This document shows positions 25,099 to 33,344 of a stretch of DNA of 44,177 nt, in pieces. Source of the DNA: Lachnospiraceae bacterium (GTDB lineage Bacteria > Bacillota > Clostridia > Lachnospirales > Lachnospiraceae); contig JAJQHZ010000108.1 in NCBI GenBank assembly GCA_021199475.1, positions 1 through 44,177 on the forward strand, written 5' to 3'. The notes beneath the pieces are model-generated. The model did no database searches and had not been told where the DNA came from. It was given only the letters and a program-made list of their open reading frames with translations. Numbering within the stretch: the stretch's first letter is position 1; every line of letters starts with the position of its first letter. Made by a program: the position numbers and the translations under genes.

Positions 25099-25884
25099 TT
25101 ACCCAAGTGCCACGTCCAGCACCATCATCAGAGCAAATCCGACCGCGAAGCCGATGGTGCCCAGATTGCTGTGCTCACCGGCGGAGGCCTCCGGAATCAG
25201 TTCCTCGACTACCACATACAGCATCGCACCCGCCGCAAATGAGAGCAGATACGGCAGCAGCGGTGTCACAAAACCAGATAACAAAATCGTAATTGCTGCT
25301 CCGATTGGCTCCACGATACCAGAGAGCATCCCGATCACAAATGCTTTCGGACGGGACATGTTATCGCTGCTGCGCAAGGGCAGACTGATTACCGCGCCCT
25401 CCGGAAAGTTCTGAATCGCGATTCCGATGGAGAGCGCAAGCGCCCCGGCAGTTGTAATCTGTGTCTGACCGGACAAGACGCCCGCAAACACGACGCCGAC
25501 CGCCATCCCCTCCGGGATATTGTGAAGCGTCACGGCGAGCATCAGCATCATTGTTTTGGGCAAACCACAGGAAATCCCCTCCGCCTGATCACTGTCCAGA
25601 TGCAGATGCGGAATCAGCATATCCATCAAAAGCAGAAACGCGAAGCCAAACGCCAGACCGACCAGCGCAGGCAGAAACGCGAGCTTTCCCATTTCCTCAG
25701 ACAGTTCCATTGCCGGAATCAGAAGCGACCAGACCGAGGCCGCCACCATAACACCAGACGCAAACCCCAGCAGAGACTTCTGCAATCCCGGTTTCAGTTC
25801 ATTTTTCAAAAAGAACACGCAAGCCGCTCCCAGCGTGGTGCCGATCAATGGAATCAGCAGGCCGGCCAATACGTTTGCATTCAT
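25099..25884 (-). CDS. zupT: ZIP family metal transporter
   Basis: A 261-residue integral membrane protein with about eight hydrophobic helices. The metal-site motifs of ZIP proteins are plain: HNIPEG in helix 4 and QNFPEG in helix 5, with a His-containing loop (PHLHLDSDQAE) between helices 3 and 4. It is of the GufA/ZupT type, importing Zn and possibly Fe or Mn into the cytoplasm. ATG 25884 follows a GGAGGA site; the frame extends upstream through a repeat element and is not protein-like there. No zinc-uptake regulator site is recognised upstream. Confidence 0.92.
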   Translation of the reverse strand: MNANVLAGLLIPLIGTTLGAACVFFLKNELKPGLQKSLLGFASGVMVAASVWSLLIPAMELSEEMGKLAFLPALVGLAFGFAFLLLMDMLIPHLHLDSDQAEGISCGLPKTMMLMLAVTLHNIPEGMAVGVVFAGVLSGQTQITTAGALALSIGIAIQNFPEGAVISLPLRSSDNMSRPKAFVIGMLSGIVEPIGAAITILLSGFVTPLLPYLLSFAAGAMLYVVVEELIPEASAGEHSNLGTIGFAVGFALMMVLDVALG

Positions 25885-26300
25885 ACAGACTCCTCCTGAT
25901 AAATGTCTGCCACTGGCAGACGGCAATGCGAAGCGTTTTCTCATGGCGCGGCTTCCCATAATCTCCAGAATCCTGCGATTCTGCCGCTTTCTCTGTTTCC
26001 CGGCATCCACTTGATAATTTTCCGGGGTGTCCCGCATATACAACAGCCGGCAATCGGATAGGAGGAGTTTTCTCCCTATCCGCCGCGTCCTATGTCACAA
26101 GGATTGCCGACGAAGTCGGAGGATTCCTTATGACGTGGGTGTAAGCTGAAAAATTCCGTACGCGGTCCGTGTGCATAAAAACACCCCGACATTACCATGA
26201 TATGCAGGTGCCTCCATTTTATTGCCGCGAAGCAGCAAGCCGGGCAGCAGGAGTCACAAGGTATCCGCCGCAGTTTTTTGCGAAAATTCTTCTCAGATTC
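25885..26300. other. Hairpin-rich leader region of zupT, no gene
   Basis: Besides the degenerate element at 25905-25952, this 416-bp stretch carries another structure with the same topology. Its outer stem GTCACAAGGA/TCCTTATGAC (26094-26103, 26125-26134; one mismatch) encloses CCGAC-GAA-GTCGG (26107-26119). A second hairpin GGATAG..GGAG-TTTT-CTCCCTATCC lies at 26056-26081. No promoter stood out. Confidence 0.5.
25905..25952 (-). repeat. Structured intergenic element, degenerate copy 4
   Basis: The 5' arm GCCGCGC (25952-25946) and an inner TTC-loop hairpin (25937-25925) remain, followed by GTCTGCC-agt-GGCAGAC (25921-25905). The 3' arm of the outer stem and the linker are missing. It lies about 20 bases before the zupT start codon. 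Confidence 0.55.
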
Positions 26301-26882
26301 CTAATTAATCAGAAGATCCTCCAGCCGCCGCTTTGGCACGTAATGAACATCATTTTCATCACGGTAATAGCCGGTCGGCTCGTCCGGCCCGATCTCTGTC
26401 ATCACAATCGTTTCCGCCGGTTTACCGATGGCCACCGCAAGAAGCGGAACCAGGCATTCGGGCAGCTGCAGCGTTTCCGAAATGCTCTTCGGGCTGAAGT
26501 TCCCGATCATGCAGCCGCCGAGTCCCATCTCTGTAGCAGAAAGAAGAATCGTCTGCGCCGCTATCCCCACATCGCGGGTAAAGCGCGCCGTTGACTCCCA
26601 AACCCGTGTATCCTGACAGATGACGATAAACGCGGTCGGGCACATCCCTGGATGCGGAAGCTGCAGCTCGGGCAGCCCTCTCGCCCATTTCGTCAGCGGC
26701 TGAATGCGGTCCACGTCCTCTTTTTCATATGCCAGATAATAGCGCAGCGGCTGCTGGTTCACGCTCGACGCGCTAAGGCGGGCGCAATCCACCATCTCCA
26801 TCAGTTCCCCGCGCGTTACCCGGCGGCTCTCATCGTATCCGCGATAGCTCCGGTTCGCTTTCACAAGTTCCTTCAGGTTCAT
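26301..26882 (-). CDS. Nitroreductase family protein
   Basis: A 193-residue flavoprotein of the nitroreductase family (FMN, NAD(P)H-dependent). FMN phosphate contacts are expected from RSYRGYDES at residues 11-19. SASSVNQQPLRYYLAY, AAQTILLSATEMGLGGCMIG and LLAVAIGKPAE are the usual core blocks. It is somewhat short and of unknown substrate. GGAGGAATATCG precedes the ATG at 26882. It lies 47 bases downstream of spo0A with no terminator between, so read-through from spo0A is possible. Confidence 0.9.
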   Translation of the reverse strand: MNLKELVKANRSYRGYDESRRVTRGELMEMVDCARLSASSVNQQPLRYYLAYEKEDVDRIQPLTKWARGLPELQLPHPGMCPTAFIVICQDTRVWESTARFTRDVGIAAQTILLSATEMGLGGCMIGNFSPKSISETLQLPECLVPLLAVAIGKPAETIVMTEIGPDEPTGYYRDENDVHYVPKRRLEDLLIN

Positions 26883-26929
26883 CGATATTCCTCCAATCCA
26901 TGTTCATTGTAACAGAGTTGTTTCGGTTT

Positions 26930-27745
26930 TTAAAGTGCCTTTTTTTCATGAATCTTCCGTTTATATTCCAGTCGGATTTTATCCGTGATCAGGGCGATAA
27001 ATTCAGAATTGGTCGGCTTGCCCTTGCCATTGCTGACGGTATAGCCGAACAGCTCCTCAATCGTATCCATCTTTCCCCGGCTCCAGGCAACCTCAATCGC
27101 GTGACGGATGGCGCGCTCCACGCGGCTCGGCGTCGTCTGATGCTTTTTCGCAATGGTCGGATAGAGAATCTTGGTGATGGAGTTGAGCTTCTCCTGGTCC
27201 ATGACCGACATGATGATGGCATCTCGCAGATACTGGTAGCCTTTGATGTGCGCTGGCACGCCTACCTCATGAATGATATTCGTCACATCCGTTTCCAGAT
27301 TGCGCTCCATGTACTCTTTTTGACTTTCAATCGTGTTCACATGCTTCATGCTCGCCGCGGTGCGTTCCGCGCGTGCGCGTACCCGCTTGATCCGGTTTAC
27401 GACCGTCTCATTGTCAAATGGCTTCAGAATAAAATAATCTGCCCCAAGTTCAAACGCGTCCTCTGCCGTCTTTTGCTGGCTGACCGCAGATATTACAATA
27501 AACGCCGGCTTTTTCAGCGCCGGTTCGCGGTTTACCCTCTCCATCACCGCGAGACCGTCAAGCTTCGGCATAATAATGTCCAGAAGTACAACATCCGGTT
27601 TTTTCTCCCTTATAATTTCGATCAGTTCTTCTCCGTTTCCCGCCTTGCCGACAACCCGCAGCTCCTCATCACTGCTGACAATCTGATCCAGCATCTGCAC
27701 CATTTTGTCATTGTCATCCGCAATTGCAACATTCAGCTTGTCCAT
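26930..27745 (-). CDS. spo0A: Sporulation master regulator Spo0A
   Basis: A 271-residue response regulator. The receiver domain has the acidic pair Asp10-Asp11, phosphorylated Asp56 (VVLLDIIMP) and Lys108 (ILKPFDN). After a linker the Spo0A-type DNA-binding domain follows, with the recognition part [20 protein letters not shown] and [20 protein letters not shown], nearly invariant in spore formers. No phosphotransferase genes (spo0F/B) are near, as in Clostridia, where orphan kinases phosphorylate Spo0A. spoIVB, often its upstream neighbour, is absent here. GAGAGGAG stands ahead of the start. Confidence 0.97.
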   Translation of the reverse strand: MDKLNVAIADDNDKMVQMLDQIVSSDEELRVVGKAGNGEELIEIIREKKPDVVLLDIIMPKLDGLAVMERVNREPALKKPAFIVISAVSQQKTAEDAFELGADYFILKPFDNETVVNRIKRVRARAERTAASMKHVNTIESQKEYMERNLETDVTNIIHEVGVPAHIKGYQYLRDAIIMSVMDQEKLNSITKILYPTIAKKHQTTPSRVERAIRHAIEVAWSRGKMDTIEELFGYTVSNGKGKPTNSEFIALITDKIRLEYKRKIHEKKAL

Positions 27746-27784
27746 AACTTAATACTCCTCTCATTGATTTCTTTTGTTGTTTCC

Positions 27785-27812
27785 ATTATAGTCTGTCAGA
27801 CCGTATTCGCAA
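27785..27812 (-). promoter_or_regulatory. spo0A promoter
   Basis: TTGCGA (27807-27812), 16-bp spacer, TATAAT (27785-27790) on the minus strand, about 40 bases before the ATG: a sigma-A type promoter. I could not find a convincing sigma-H site or 0A box. Confidence 0.6.
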
Positions 27813-27956
27813 GGAAATCTTATCGCACAATCCGACAGGTAACGGCACGATTCTCCCCCTGCTTCACACACCTGACACTAAATAATAACGTTTGAGATGG
27901 AAATTTGTGACAAGATTTGGAAATTTTTTTCAAAAAAAGGCGAAATTTTTTTCTCT

Positions 27957-27985
27957 TTTGTGTTTGCCACATTCTATGGTATACT
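27957..27985 (+). promoter_or_regulatory. Promoter of the ECF S-component gene
   Basis: Extended -10 TGG-TATACT (TATACT 27980-27985), with a weak TTTGTG -35 (27957-27962) at 17 bp. It is divergent from spo0A. Confidence 0.55.
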
Positions 27986-28294
27986 GTCCGGGTAATTGTG
28001 TTGTATCCCAATATGGAAGAGATTGCTCACAAGAGTGAAGGAGCCACCCTCTTTACGGAACCCGTGTTCGTTAATCGGACAGTTTCCTTACAGGCGGTTT
28101 CCAAAAAGTCAGAAAAAACAAAGGAGAAAAAGACCAGGCAGCGCATTCCCACGTATCCTACCATTGTTCGGAGGGTAACATTGATGCACAATCCGTTTTC
28201 TTCCTTGTATTTTCTCAGGATTGATGGTCGATTCGCTCCGCTCACAGCAAAAATCTTTTCCATCCGGGAATAATAACAAGGAGGAAAATTAAAA
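27986..28294 (+). other. Long untranslated leader before panT, possible regulatory RNA
   Basis: About 300 bases separate the predicted promoter from the panT start. CTGTCCG (27984-27990) can pair with CGGACAG (28075-28081), closing a domain of about 100 bases. That domain contains smaller hairpins such as GAAGAG..GCTC..GAGC..CTCTT and ACGGAAC..GTTCGT. I could not match it to a riboswitch class I know. A short ORF follows in its 3' part (28184-28273). Confidence 0.4.
28184..28273 (+). CDS. Possible 29-residue leader peptide
   Basis: The ORF begins MHNPFSSLYFLRIDGRFAPL and ends KIFSIRE. CGGAGGG (28169-28175) lies 9 bases before the ATG, and the stop is 21 bases before the panT ATG, overlapping no other gene. 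It could couple translation to panT or act as an attenuation peptide. There is no run of one regulatory codon. Confidence 0.35.
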   Translation: MHNPFSSLYFLRIDGRFAPLTAKIFSIRE

Positions 28295-28930
28295 ATGAAC
28301 ACAAACACAAGCTTCAACACATCGCAGCTCGTCATCCTTGGTCTTATGACCGCCATTCTGCTTCTCATGGCCTACACCCCGCTCGGATATCTGAATATCG
28401 GTCCGCTTGCCATCACATTTAATGTGATTCCGGTAGCCATTACCGCGATTACGCTTGGTCCGGTCGGCGGTGCAGTCACAGGTTCCGTCTTCGGTCTGAC
28501 TAGCTTTCTGCAGTGCATCGGCATCGGCGGCACCAGCGCAATGGGCGCGATCCTGTTTGGCATCAACCCGGTTTTTGCGTTTATTCAGCGCTTTGTTCCA
28601 AGATTTTTAGACGGTCTGCTTCTCGGATACCTCTTCCGCGGCGTCCGGAAGGTGGGCAATACTTCTTTGGCCTGCTTCGTGACCGGCTTCTGCTCCGCAT
28701 TCCTGAACACACTGCTGTTCATGACCGCACTCGTGCTGCTGTTCGGCAATACGGAATATATGCAGGGGCTGATTGGCGGAAAGAATATCATTCTTTTTGT
28801 CTGCGGTTTTGTCGGCGTTAACGCGGTATGCGAGATGGTTTCATCCACCATTCTGACCGGAGCAGTCGGCATCGCGCTTTATAAGGCGCATTTCGTTCCG
28901 GCACCGGCACCGCACGGGGCACAGGCATAA
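28295..28930 (+). CDS. panT: ECF transporter S component, probably for pantothenate
   Basis: A 211-residue membrane protein with about six hydrophobic segments. It resembles ECF S components: ILGLMTAILLLMAYTPLGYL at the N-terminus (the helix that meets the T component), GPLAITFNVIPVAITAITLG, and the FNTLLFMTALVLLFG region. S components bind a vitamin and work with a shared EcfAA'T module encoded elsewhere. The pantothenate assignment rests on the next gene, coaX, in the same orientation 217 bp away. Another vitamin is possible. AAGGAGG precedes the ATG. Confidence 0.8.
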   Translation: MNTNTSFNTSQLVILGLMTAILLLMAYTPLGYLNIGPLAITFNVIPVAITAITLGPVGGAVTGSVFGLTSFLQCIGIGGTSAMGAILFGINPVFAFIQRFVPRFLDGLLLGYLFRGVRKVGNTSLACFVTGFCSAFLNTLLFMTALVLLFGNTEYMQGLIGGKNIILFVCGFVGVNAVCEMVSSTILTGAVGIALYKAHFVPAPAPHGAQA

Positions 28931-28966
28931 TAAAAAAATCGCCAAATATCCGTGCAAGCACTGCTA

Positions 28967-28993
28967 CCTGGCTCGTTGCTTCGCGGGAATAAA
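28967..28993 (+). repeat. Copy 2 of the exact 27-bp dispersed repeat
   Basis: Identical to 2568-2594. It lies 36 bases past the panT stop. Flanking sequences of the two copies differ. Confidence 0.9.
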
Positions 28994-29028
28994 GGAACCT
29001 GCAAAACGGATCGTTTTTTCAAACAAGG

Positions 29029-29085
29029 AAATGAATGCCTGGCAAATCGAATGACAATATTTTTCGAACGTCAGGCATTTCATTT
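29029..29085. repeat. Long hairpin between panT and coaX
   Basis: AAATGAATGCCTG (29029-29041) pairs with CAGGCATTTCATTT (29072-29085) with a single bulged base; an inner TCGAA/TTCGA pair extends it. No T-run follows, so it is more likely an RNA-stabilising or processing hairpin than a terminator. Confidence 0.6.
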
Positions 29086-29147
29086 ATAGTAAAAATCCAA
29101 CCATCCGAAACTATCACATTCATCAGATATACACAGGGGGAAAGGCC

Positions 29148-29918
29148 ATGATTCTGGCGATTGACATTGGCAATACAAATACGGTCCTCGGCTGCTGCCG
29201 GGATCACAACATTTTATTTGTGGAACGGCTGTCCACCGCTCCGTCCCGCACAGTGCTGGAGTACGCGATCAGCATCAAAAACGTGCTGGAGCTCTACCAG
29301 ATTGACCGGAAGGAAATCTCCGGTGCGATTATCTCATCCGTCGTACCGCCACTGACGAATCTGTTCCGCGAAGCCGTACAGAAAATCACAGGGGTGGATG
29401 CAATGGTGGTGGGTCCCGGCGTGAAGACCGGCCTGAATATTCTAATGGACAATCCGGCACAGGTGGGCAGCGACCTGATTGTCAATGCGGTTGCCGCCAT
29501 CACGGAGCACCCGGCTCCACTGATTATCATAGATATGGGAACCGCGACGACCATCTCTGTGATTGACCGGAAAAAGAACTATATCGGTGGTATGATCATG
29601 CCCGGCATCCGCGTATCTCTGGACTCGCTCGTCAGCCGGACCTCCCAGCTTTTGCGCATCAGTCTCGACGCGCCGAAACGCCTGATTGGAAAAAATACCG
29701 CCGAGTGCATGAAAAGCGGCGTTATACACGGAAACGCTGCCTGCATTGACGGTATGATCGACCGCATTGAGCAGGAGCTCGGCGAATCGACGACCGTGAT
29801 CGCCACCGGCGGTCTCGCTCCCCGCATCATCCCGCACTGTACACATGAGATTCTGCTCGATGACGCGCTGCTGCTGAAGGGGCTGATGTATATCTATTAT
29901 AAAAATAAAGCAGAATAA
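29148..29918 (+). CDS. coaX: Type III pantothenate kinase
   Basis: A 256-residue ASKHA-fold kinase, the first step of CoA synthesis (pantothenate to 4'-phosphopantothenate) in the cytosol. It is the feedback-insensitive CoaX type. Seen are DIGNTNTVLG (phosphate loop), ISSVVPPLT, VGPGVKTGL (pantothenate side), the catalytic Asp in GSDLIVNAVAA, and IIDMGTATTISV. Length is normal. GGGGGAAAGG precedes the start at 29148. It sits behind the ECF S component, and a terminator closes the unit. Confidence 0.96.
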   Translation: MILAIDIGNTNTVLGCCRDHNILFVERLSTAPSRTVLEYAISIKNVLELYQIDRKEISGAIISSVVPPLTNLFREAVQKITGVDAMVVGPGVKTGLNILMDNPAQVGSDLIVNAVAAITEHPAPLIIIDMGTATTISVIDRKKNYIGGMIMPGIRVSLDSLVSRTSQLLRISLDAPKRLIGKNTAECMKSGVIHGNAACIDGMIDRIEQELGESTTVIATGGLAPRIIPHCTHEILLDDALLLKGLMYIYYKNKAE

Positions 29919-29971
29919 AGAAATGATTAGGCAGCAACAGCCTAAACGGATCAGCTCACCGTAACGAGCGA

Positions 29972-30016
29972 GAACCCCACAGAGGACTGGCATCCCCTGT
30001 GGGGTTCGCTTTTTGT
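29972..30016 (+). terminator. Terminator of panT-coaX
   Basis: GAACCCCACAG (29972-29982) pairs with CTGTGGGGTTC (29997-30007), followed by GCTTTTTGTG. A smaller TTAGGC/GCCTAA hairpin lies just upstream. Confidence 0.85.
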
Positions 30017-30176
30017 GCCATATGATATCACCAGATTTCCCAACTAAAAACAGAATATCCTATTTTCGCAAAAATGTCAATCACTTTTCTAAAATTCTTA
30101 TTTGCTTTTTTACTTTCTTATCGCCTGCGGTAAACTACCCATTATCTATAGCCAAAGGGACCGAGGGCGACCAATT

Positions 30177-31967
30177 TCAGATTTTTCTCGTAGCCTCTCT
30201 CAGCCACGCCCGTTCCTCTTCGTCGAGATAAGGCGATATCTTTTCATATACCTGCGCGTGATAGTCATTCAGCAATTCACGCTCGCGCACAGTCATCTGC
30301 TCCGGCACGATGGCATCCAGATCAAACGGCACCATTGTGAGATGCTCAAAGCGCAGAAATGTACCGCATTCTGTCTCCTGGTCTTCTACGCAGACGATCA
30401 GGTTCTCATGGCGGACGCCAAAACCATCCTCCTGATAATAGCCCGGCTCGTCGGAGGTGATCATGCCCACCTCAAAGGGCGTGTCCGCCCTGCGTGTCGG
30501 GGAGACCTTCCAGTGAAAGCTGTTCGGGCCCTCATGGACATTCAGATAATAGCCCACACCGTGCCCGGTTCCATGATTGAAGTCCTTTCCCAGCTCCCAG
30601 AGAGGCGCACGCGCCAGATAGTCCAGGGAAAGGCCGGTTGTGCCGGCGCGGAAACGCGCGGCTGCGAGATTCAGATGTCCGCGCAGGACTGCCGTGAAAT
30701 ATTTTTTCTCCTCGTCTGTCGTCGGCCCAAGCGCGATGGTTCGCGTGGTATCGGTTGAACCCTCCAGATAGTGGCCTCCGGTATCCGCCAGCAGCAGGCC
30801 GTGCGGCTCGACCGGAATATCAGTCTCGGGCGTCGCGGAATAATGGACAATCGCCGCATGCGCGCCGTAAGAAATAATCGGATCAAAGCTGTTCCCCATG
30901 AAGTTTTCCTGCTCTGAGCGCAGCTCATACAGCTTCTCTCCCGCACTCAGCTCCGTGATCGGCAGCTTCCCGGCATTCGTCTTGAGCCAGTAGATAAACT
31001 TCGTCAGAGCCACGCCATCCTTGATGTGGGCAATCCGCTCGTTTTCCACTTCCACCGGATTCTTGACTGCTTTCGGAAGCAGGGTCGGATTCTCCTGATC
31101 CAGGACGGACACATTCTCCGGAATCAGCGCGTTCAAACGGCTGTTTACTTTATTCCGGTTCAAAAGAACCTTCTTTCCAGCCGGAAGCTTCGAAACATAC
31201 TCATAAATGTCATTGTAAGGACAAAAGGATACCCCATCCGCCGCCAGCGCCTGCTTCACGGTGTCCGGAAATGCTTTCTCATTGGCAAACAGCAGAAGTT
31301 CCTCCCCGGTCATCACCAGGTAAGAAAGTACCACCGGGCAGCAATGGATATCGCCGCCGCGGATGTTGAGCAGCCACGCGATATCGTCCAGAGAAGTCAA
31401 TAAAAACAGATCCGCACCCTGCTCCTGCATCGTTTTGCGGATTTTATCAATTTTTGAGGCGCGGGATTCGCCCGCCCACTTCACATCCAGCTCCATCACC
31501 GGCTCACAGGAAAGCGCCGGGCGGTCCTTCCAGATGTCTCCGACCAGATCCAGCCCGCCATTTACTGACGCACCCTTTTTCGCAAGCGTTTCCTGCAGCT
31601 CCCTGCCTTCCTTCGTGCTGACCGTGCGGCCGTCAAACCCGAGGCATTCCCCGTCGCCCAGCTTCTCCTCCAGAAACTCCTGTATCGTCGGCACGCCCGG
31701 CTCTCCCATCTTAAACAGCGTCACACCACTGCCTTCAAGCTGCTTCGCCGCCTGAATAAAATAGCGTCCATCGGTCCACAGCCCTGCCATATCCTGCGTA
31801 ATCACGGCCGTTCCGGCAGAACCGGTAAATCCCGTGATGTATTTTCTGCACTTAAAATAATCGCCCACATATTCTGAGGCATGAAAATCATCGGTCGGCA
31901 CCAGATAAGCGTCGACCCCTTCCTCTTTCATGCGGCTGCGAAGCGCCGCAATTCGTTCCTGAACCAT
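30177..31967 (-). CDS. Xaa-Pro aminopeptidase (aminopeptidase P)
   Basis: A 596-residue M24B metallopeptidase of the long, three-domain type: two creatinase-like N-terminal domains (about 1-310) and a pita-bread catalytic domain. The dinuclear metal ligands are visible: Asp in LLADTGGHYLEG and STDTTRT, His in NHGTGHGVG, Glu in TSDEPGYY, and Glu in VRHENLIV. It removes an N-terminal residue next to proline, which fits the peptide transporters downstream. No signal peptide: cytosolic. AGAGG stands ahead of ATG 31967. It has its own strong promoter. Confidence 0.94.
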   Translation of the reverse strand: MVQERIAALRSRMKEEGVDAYLVPTDDFHASEYVGDYFKCRKYITGFTGSAGTAVITQDMAGLWTDGRYFIQAAKQLEGSGVTLFKMGEPGVPTIQEFLEEKLGDGECLGFDGRTVSTKEGRELQETLAKKGASVNGGLDLVGDIWKDRPALSCEPVMELDVKWAGESRASKIDKIRKTMQEQGADLFLLTSLDDIAWLLNIRGGDIHCCPVVLSYLVMTGEELLLFANEKAFPDTVKQALAADGVSFCPYNDIYEYVSKLPAGKKVLLNRNKVNSRLNALIPENVSVLDQENPTLLPKAVKNPVEVENERIAHIKDGVALTKFIYWLKTNAGKLPITELSAGEKLYELRSEQENFMGNSFDPIISYGAHAAIVHYSATPETDIPVEPHGLLLADTGGHYLEGSTDTTRTIALGPTTDEEKKYFTAVLRGHLNLAAARFRAGTTGLSLDYLARAPLWELGKDFNHGTGHGVGYYLNVHEGPNSFHWKVSPTRRADTPFEVGMITSDEPGYYQEDGFGVRHENLIVCVEDQETECGTFLRFEHLTMVPFDLDAIVPEQMTVRERELLNDYHAQVYEKISPYLDEEERAWLREATRKI

Positions 31968-32039
31968 ATGCTTTTCCCTCTATTCTTTGTGCTTTATCTC
32001 TGTACTTTATCTTTCCTTTTATCTTTTGTGTATACGTGC

Positions 32040-32068
32040 ATATTATCATATGGCTATGAATCTGTCAA
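32040..32068 (-). promoter_or_regulatory. Promoter of the aminopeptidase gene
   Basis: TTGACA (32063-32068), 17-bp spacer, TAATAT (32040-32045) on the minus strand; the upstream side is very AT-rich. Confidence 0.8.
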
Positions 32069-32260
32069 TATATATCTTATTATATTTAATTATTTAATAA
32101 TTGTAAATATAATCTTATATTATTTATTGCAAAGTCCAATTTCGCTATAAAAAGAAGCCAATTTAAAATGAACCATAAAACCTAACTGTTTTCTATACTA
32201 TGCGCGACAACCAAACAGCAACAGGAAACGGGTAAGCAGGCTCACGTCTATGTACTATCA

Positions 32261-32307
32261 AAATGAAAGGCCGCCAACCGGAAAAAAGTGGTCAGCGGCC
32301 TGTTTTT
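32261..32307. terminator. Terminator of the opp1 operon (bidirectional form)
   Basis: An 11-base stem GGCCGCCAACC/GGTCAGCGGCC with two mismatches that become G-U pairs in the minus RNA (32269-32279, 32290-32300). It is followed by TTTCATTTT on the minus strand and TGTTTTTAT on the plus. Confidence 0.85.
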
Positions 32308-32368
32308 ATATTTCGCAAATAGAATGATAAGCCCTCGCCAGGTGGCATCCTCCTCGCCCTTCGGACGG

Positions 32369-32397
32369 GCTCCTCCCAATCTTTGGTTGGGAGGAGC
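32369..32397. repeat. 11-bp hairpin past oppF1
   Basis: GCTCCTCCCAA (32369-32379) pairs with TTGGGAGGAGC (32387-32397); a GCCC/GGGC hairpin abuts it. Twelve bases separate it from the oppF1 stop. No T-run; likely 3' end stabilisation. Confidence 0.6.
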
Positions 32398-32408
32398 GAA
32401 CATCCCTG

Positions 32409-33344
32409 TCACTGCAGGAACCGCTTCAGCTCCTCATCCGTGCATTTCACATAATGCGTGCCTGACACCAGATGATCTGTGCCCTTGCTGTAATCCAGAC
32501 CGGATGTTTTGTAATCATAGGTCATGGCGACCCGGCTCTTTTCCACAACCGGGTTCGGCGCGGGAATCGCGGAGAGCAGGCTTCTGGTATACGGGTGCAC
32601 CGGGTTGCTGAAGATTTCCTCCGTCGTACCAGTCTCCAGCAGATGTCCCAGATGGAGAACGCCGATGCGGTCGGAAATGTATTTGACCATGGACAGGTCG
32701 TGCGCGATGAACAGATACGCCGTCCCGGTCTCCTGCTGAATGTCTTTCATCAGATTGACCACCTGTGCCTGAATCGACACATCGAGCGCGGAGATGCACT
32801 CGTCCGCGATGATCAGCTTCGGATTCATGATCAGGGCGCGCGCAATGCCGACGCGCTGCCGCTGACCGCCGGAAAACTGGTGCGGATAGCGCGAAGAATG
32901 CTCCGGCGACAGACCCACCTTCTTCAGGATCGCGCTCACCTTTTCGTTCCGCTCCGCCCGGGTTTTGTAGGAATGGTGAATGTCCAGCCCCTCGCCGATG
33001 ATATCTTCGACCTTCTTTCTCGGGTTCAGCGACGCCATCGGATCCTGGAAAATCATCTGCATCTGCGTGCGCAGGCTGGTCGTCTCCGACTTGCCCATTT
33101 TCCCGCTGATATCCATCCCATTGAACGCGATGTGTCCGGCCGTCGGGTCATAGAGGCGGATCACACTTCTCCCGATGGTGGATTTCCCGGAACCGGATTC
33201 CCCCACCAGGCCATACGTCTCTCCCGGATAAATCGAAAACGAGACATCGTCCACCGCGCGCACTGTAAATTTGTTGCTGACTTTAAAATACTGCTTCAGG
33301 CCATCTACCTTCAGAAGGGGTTCCGAATTATAGTTTGCCGCCAT
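32409..33344 (-). CDS. oppF: Peptide ABC transporter ATPase, OppF/AmiF type
   Basis: A 311-residue nucleotide-binding subunit. Walker [10 protein letters not shown] (49-57), Q-loop MIFQDPMASLNPR, signature FSGGQRQRVGIARAL, Walker B LIIADECISALD, His-loop FIAHDLSMVKY. The C-terminal end lacks the Cys-rich CxFxxRCxxA motif seen in DppF-type subunits (and in oppF2 here). Instead it ends GTHYVKCTDEELKRFLQ, as in streptococcal AmiF. It overlaps oppD1 by 17 bases, so translation is probably coupled; AGGAGG stands ahead of the ATG. Last gene of opp1. Confidence 0.93.
   Translation of the reverse strand: MAANYNSEPLLKVDGLKQYFKVSNKFTVRAVDDVSFSIYPGETYGLVGESGSGKSTIGRSVIRLYDPTAGHIAFNGMDISGKMGKSETTSLRTQMQMIFQDPMASLNPRKKVEDIIGEGLDIHHSYKTRAERNEKVSAILKKVGLSPEHSSRYPHQFSGGQRQRVGIARALIMNPKLIIADECISALDVSIQAQVVNLMKDIQQETGTAYLFIAHDLSMVKYISDRIGVLHLGHLLETGTTEEIFSNPVHPYTRSLLSAIPAPNPVVEKSRVAMTYDYKTSGLDYSKGTDHLVSGTHYVKCTDEELKRFLQ

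Larger units (their letters stand above)
31968..32408. other. Intergenic region between pepP and the opp operon end
   Basis: 441 bases with no gene. It holds the pepP promoter, an AT-rich stretch (32060-32150), a bidirectional terminator and an 11-bp hairpin just past oppF1. Confidence 0.7.

Noticed and set aside
27917..28273. 118-residue plus-strand ORF upstream of panT
   Set aside because: It begins before the predicted transcription start and lacks a ribosome site; only the last 29 codons have one.
29019..29207. 62-residue minus-strand ORF between panT and coaX
   Set aside because: It runs across a palindrome and into coaX, with no ribosome site.
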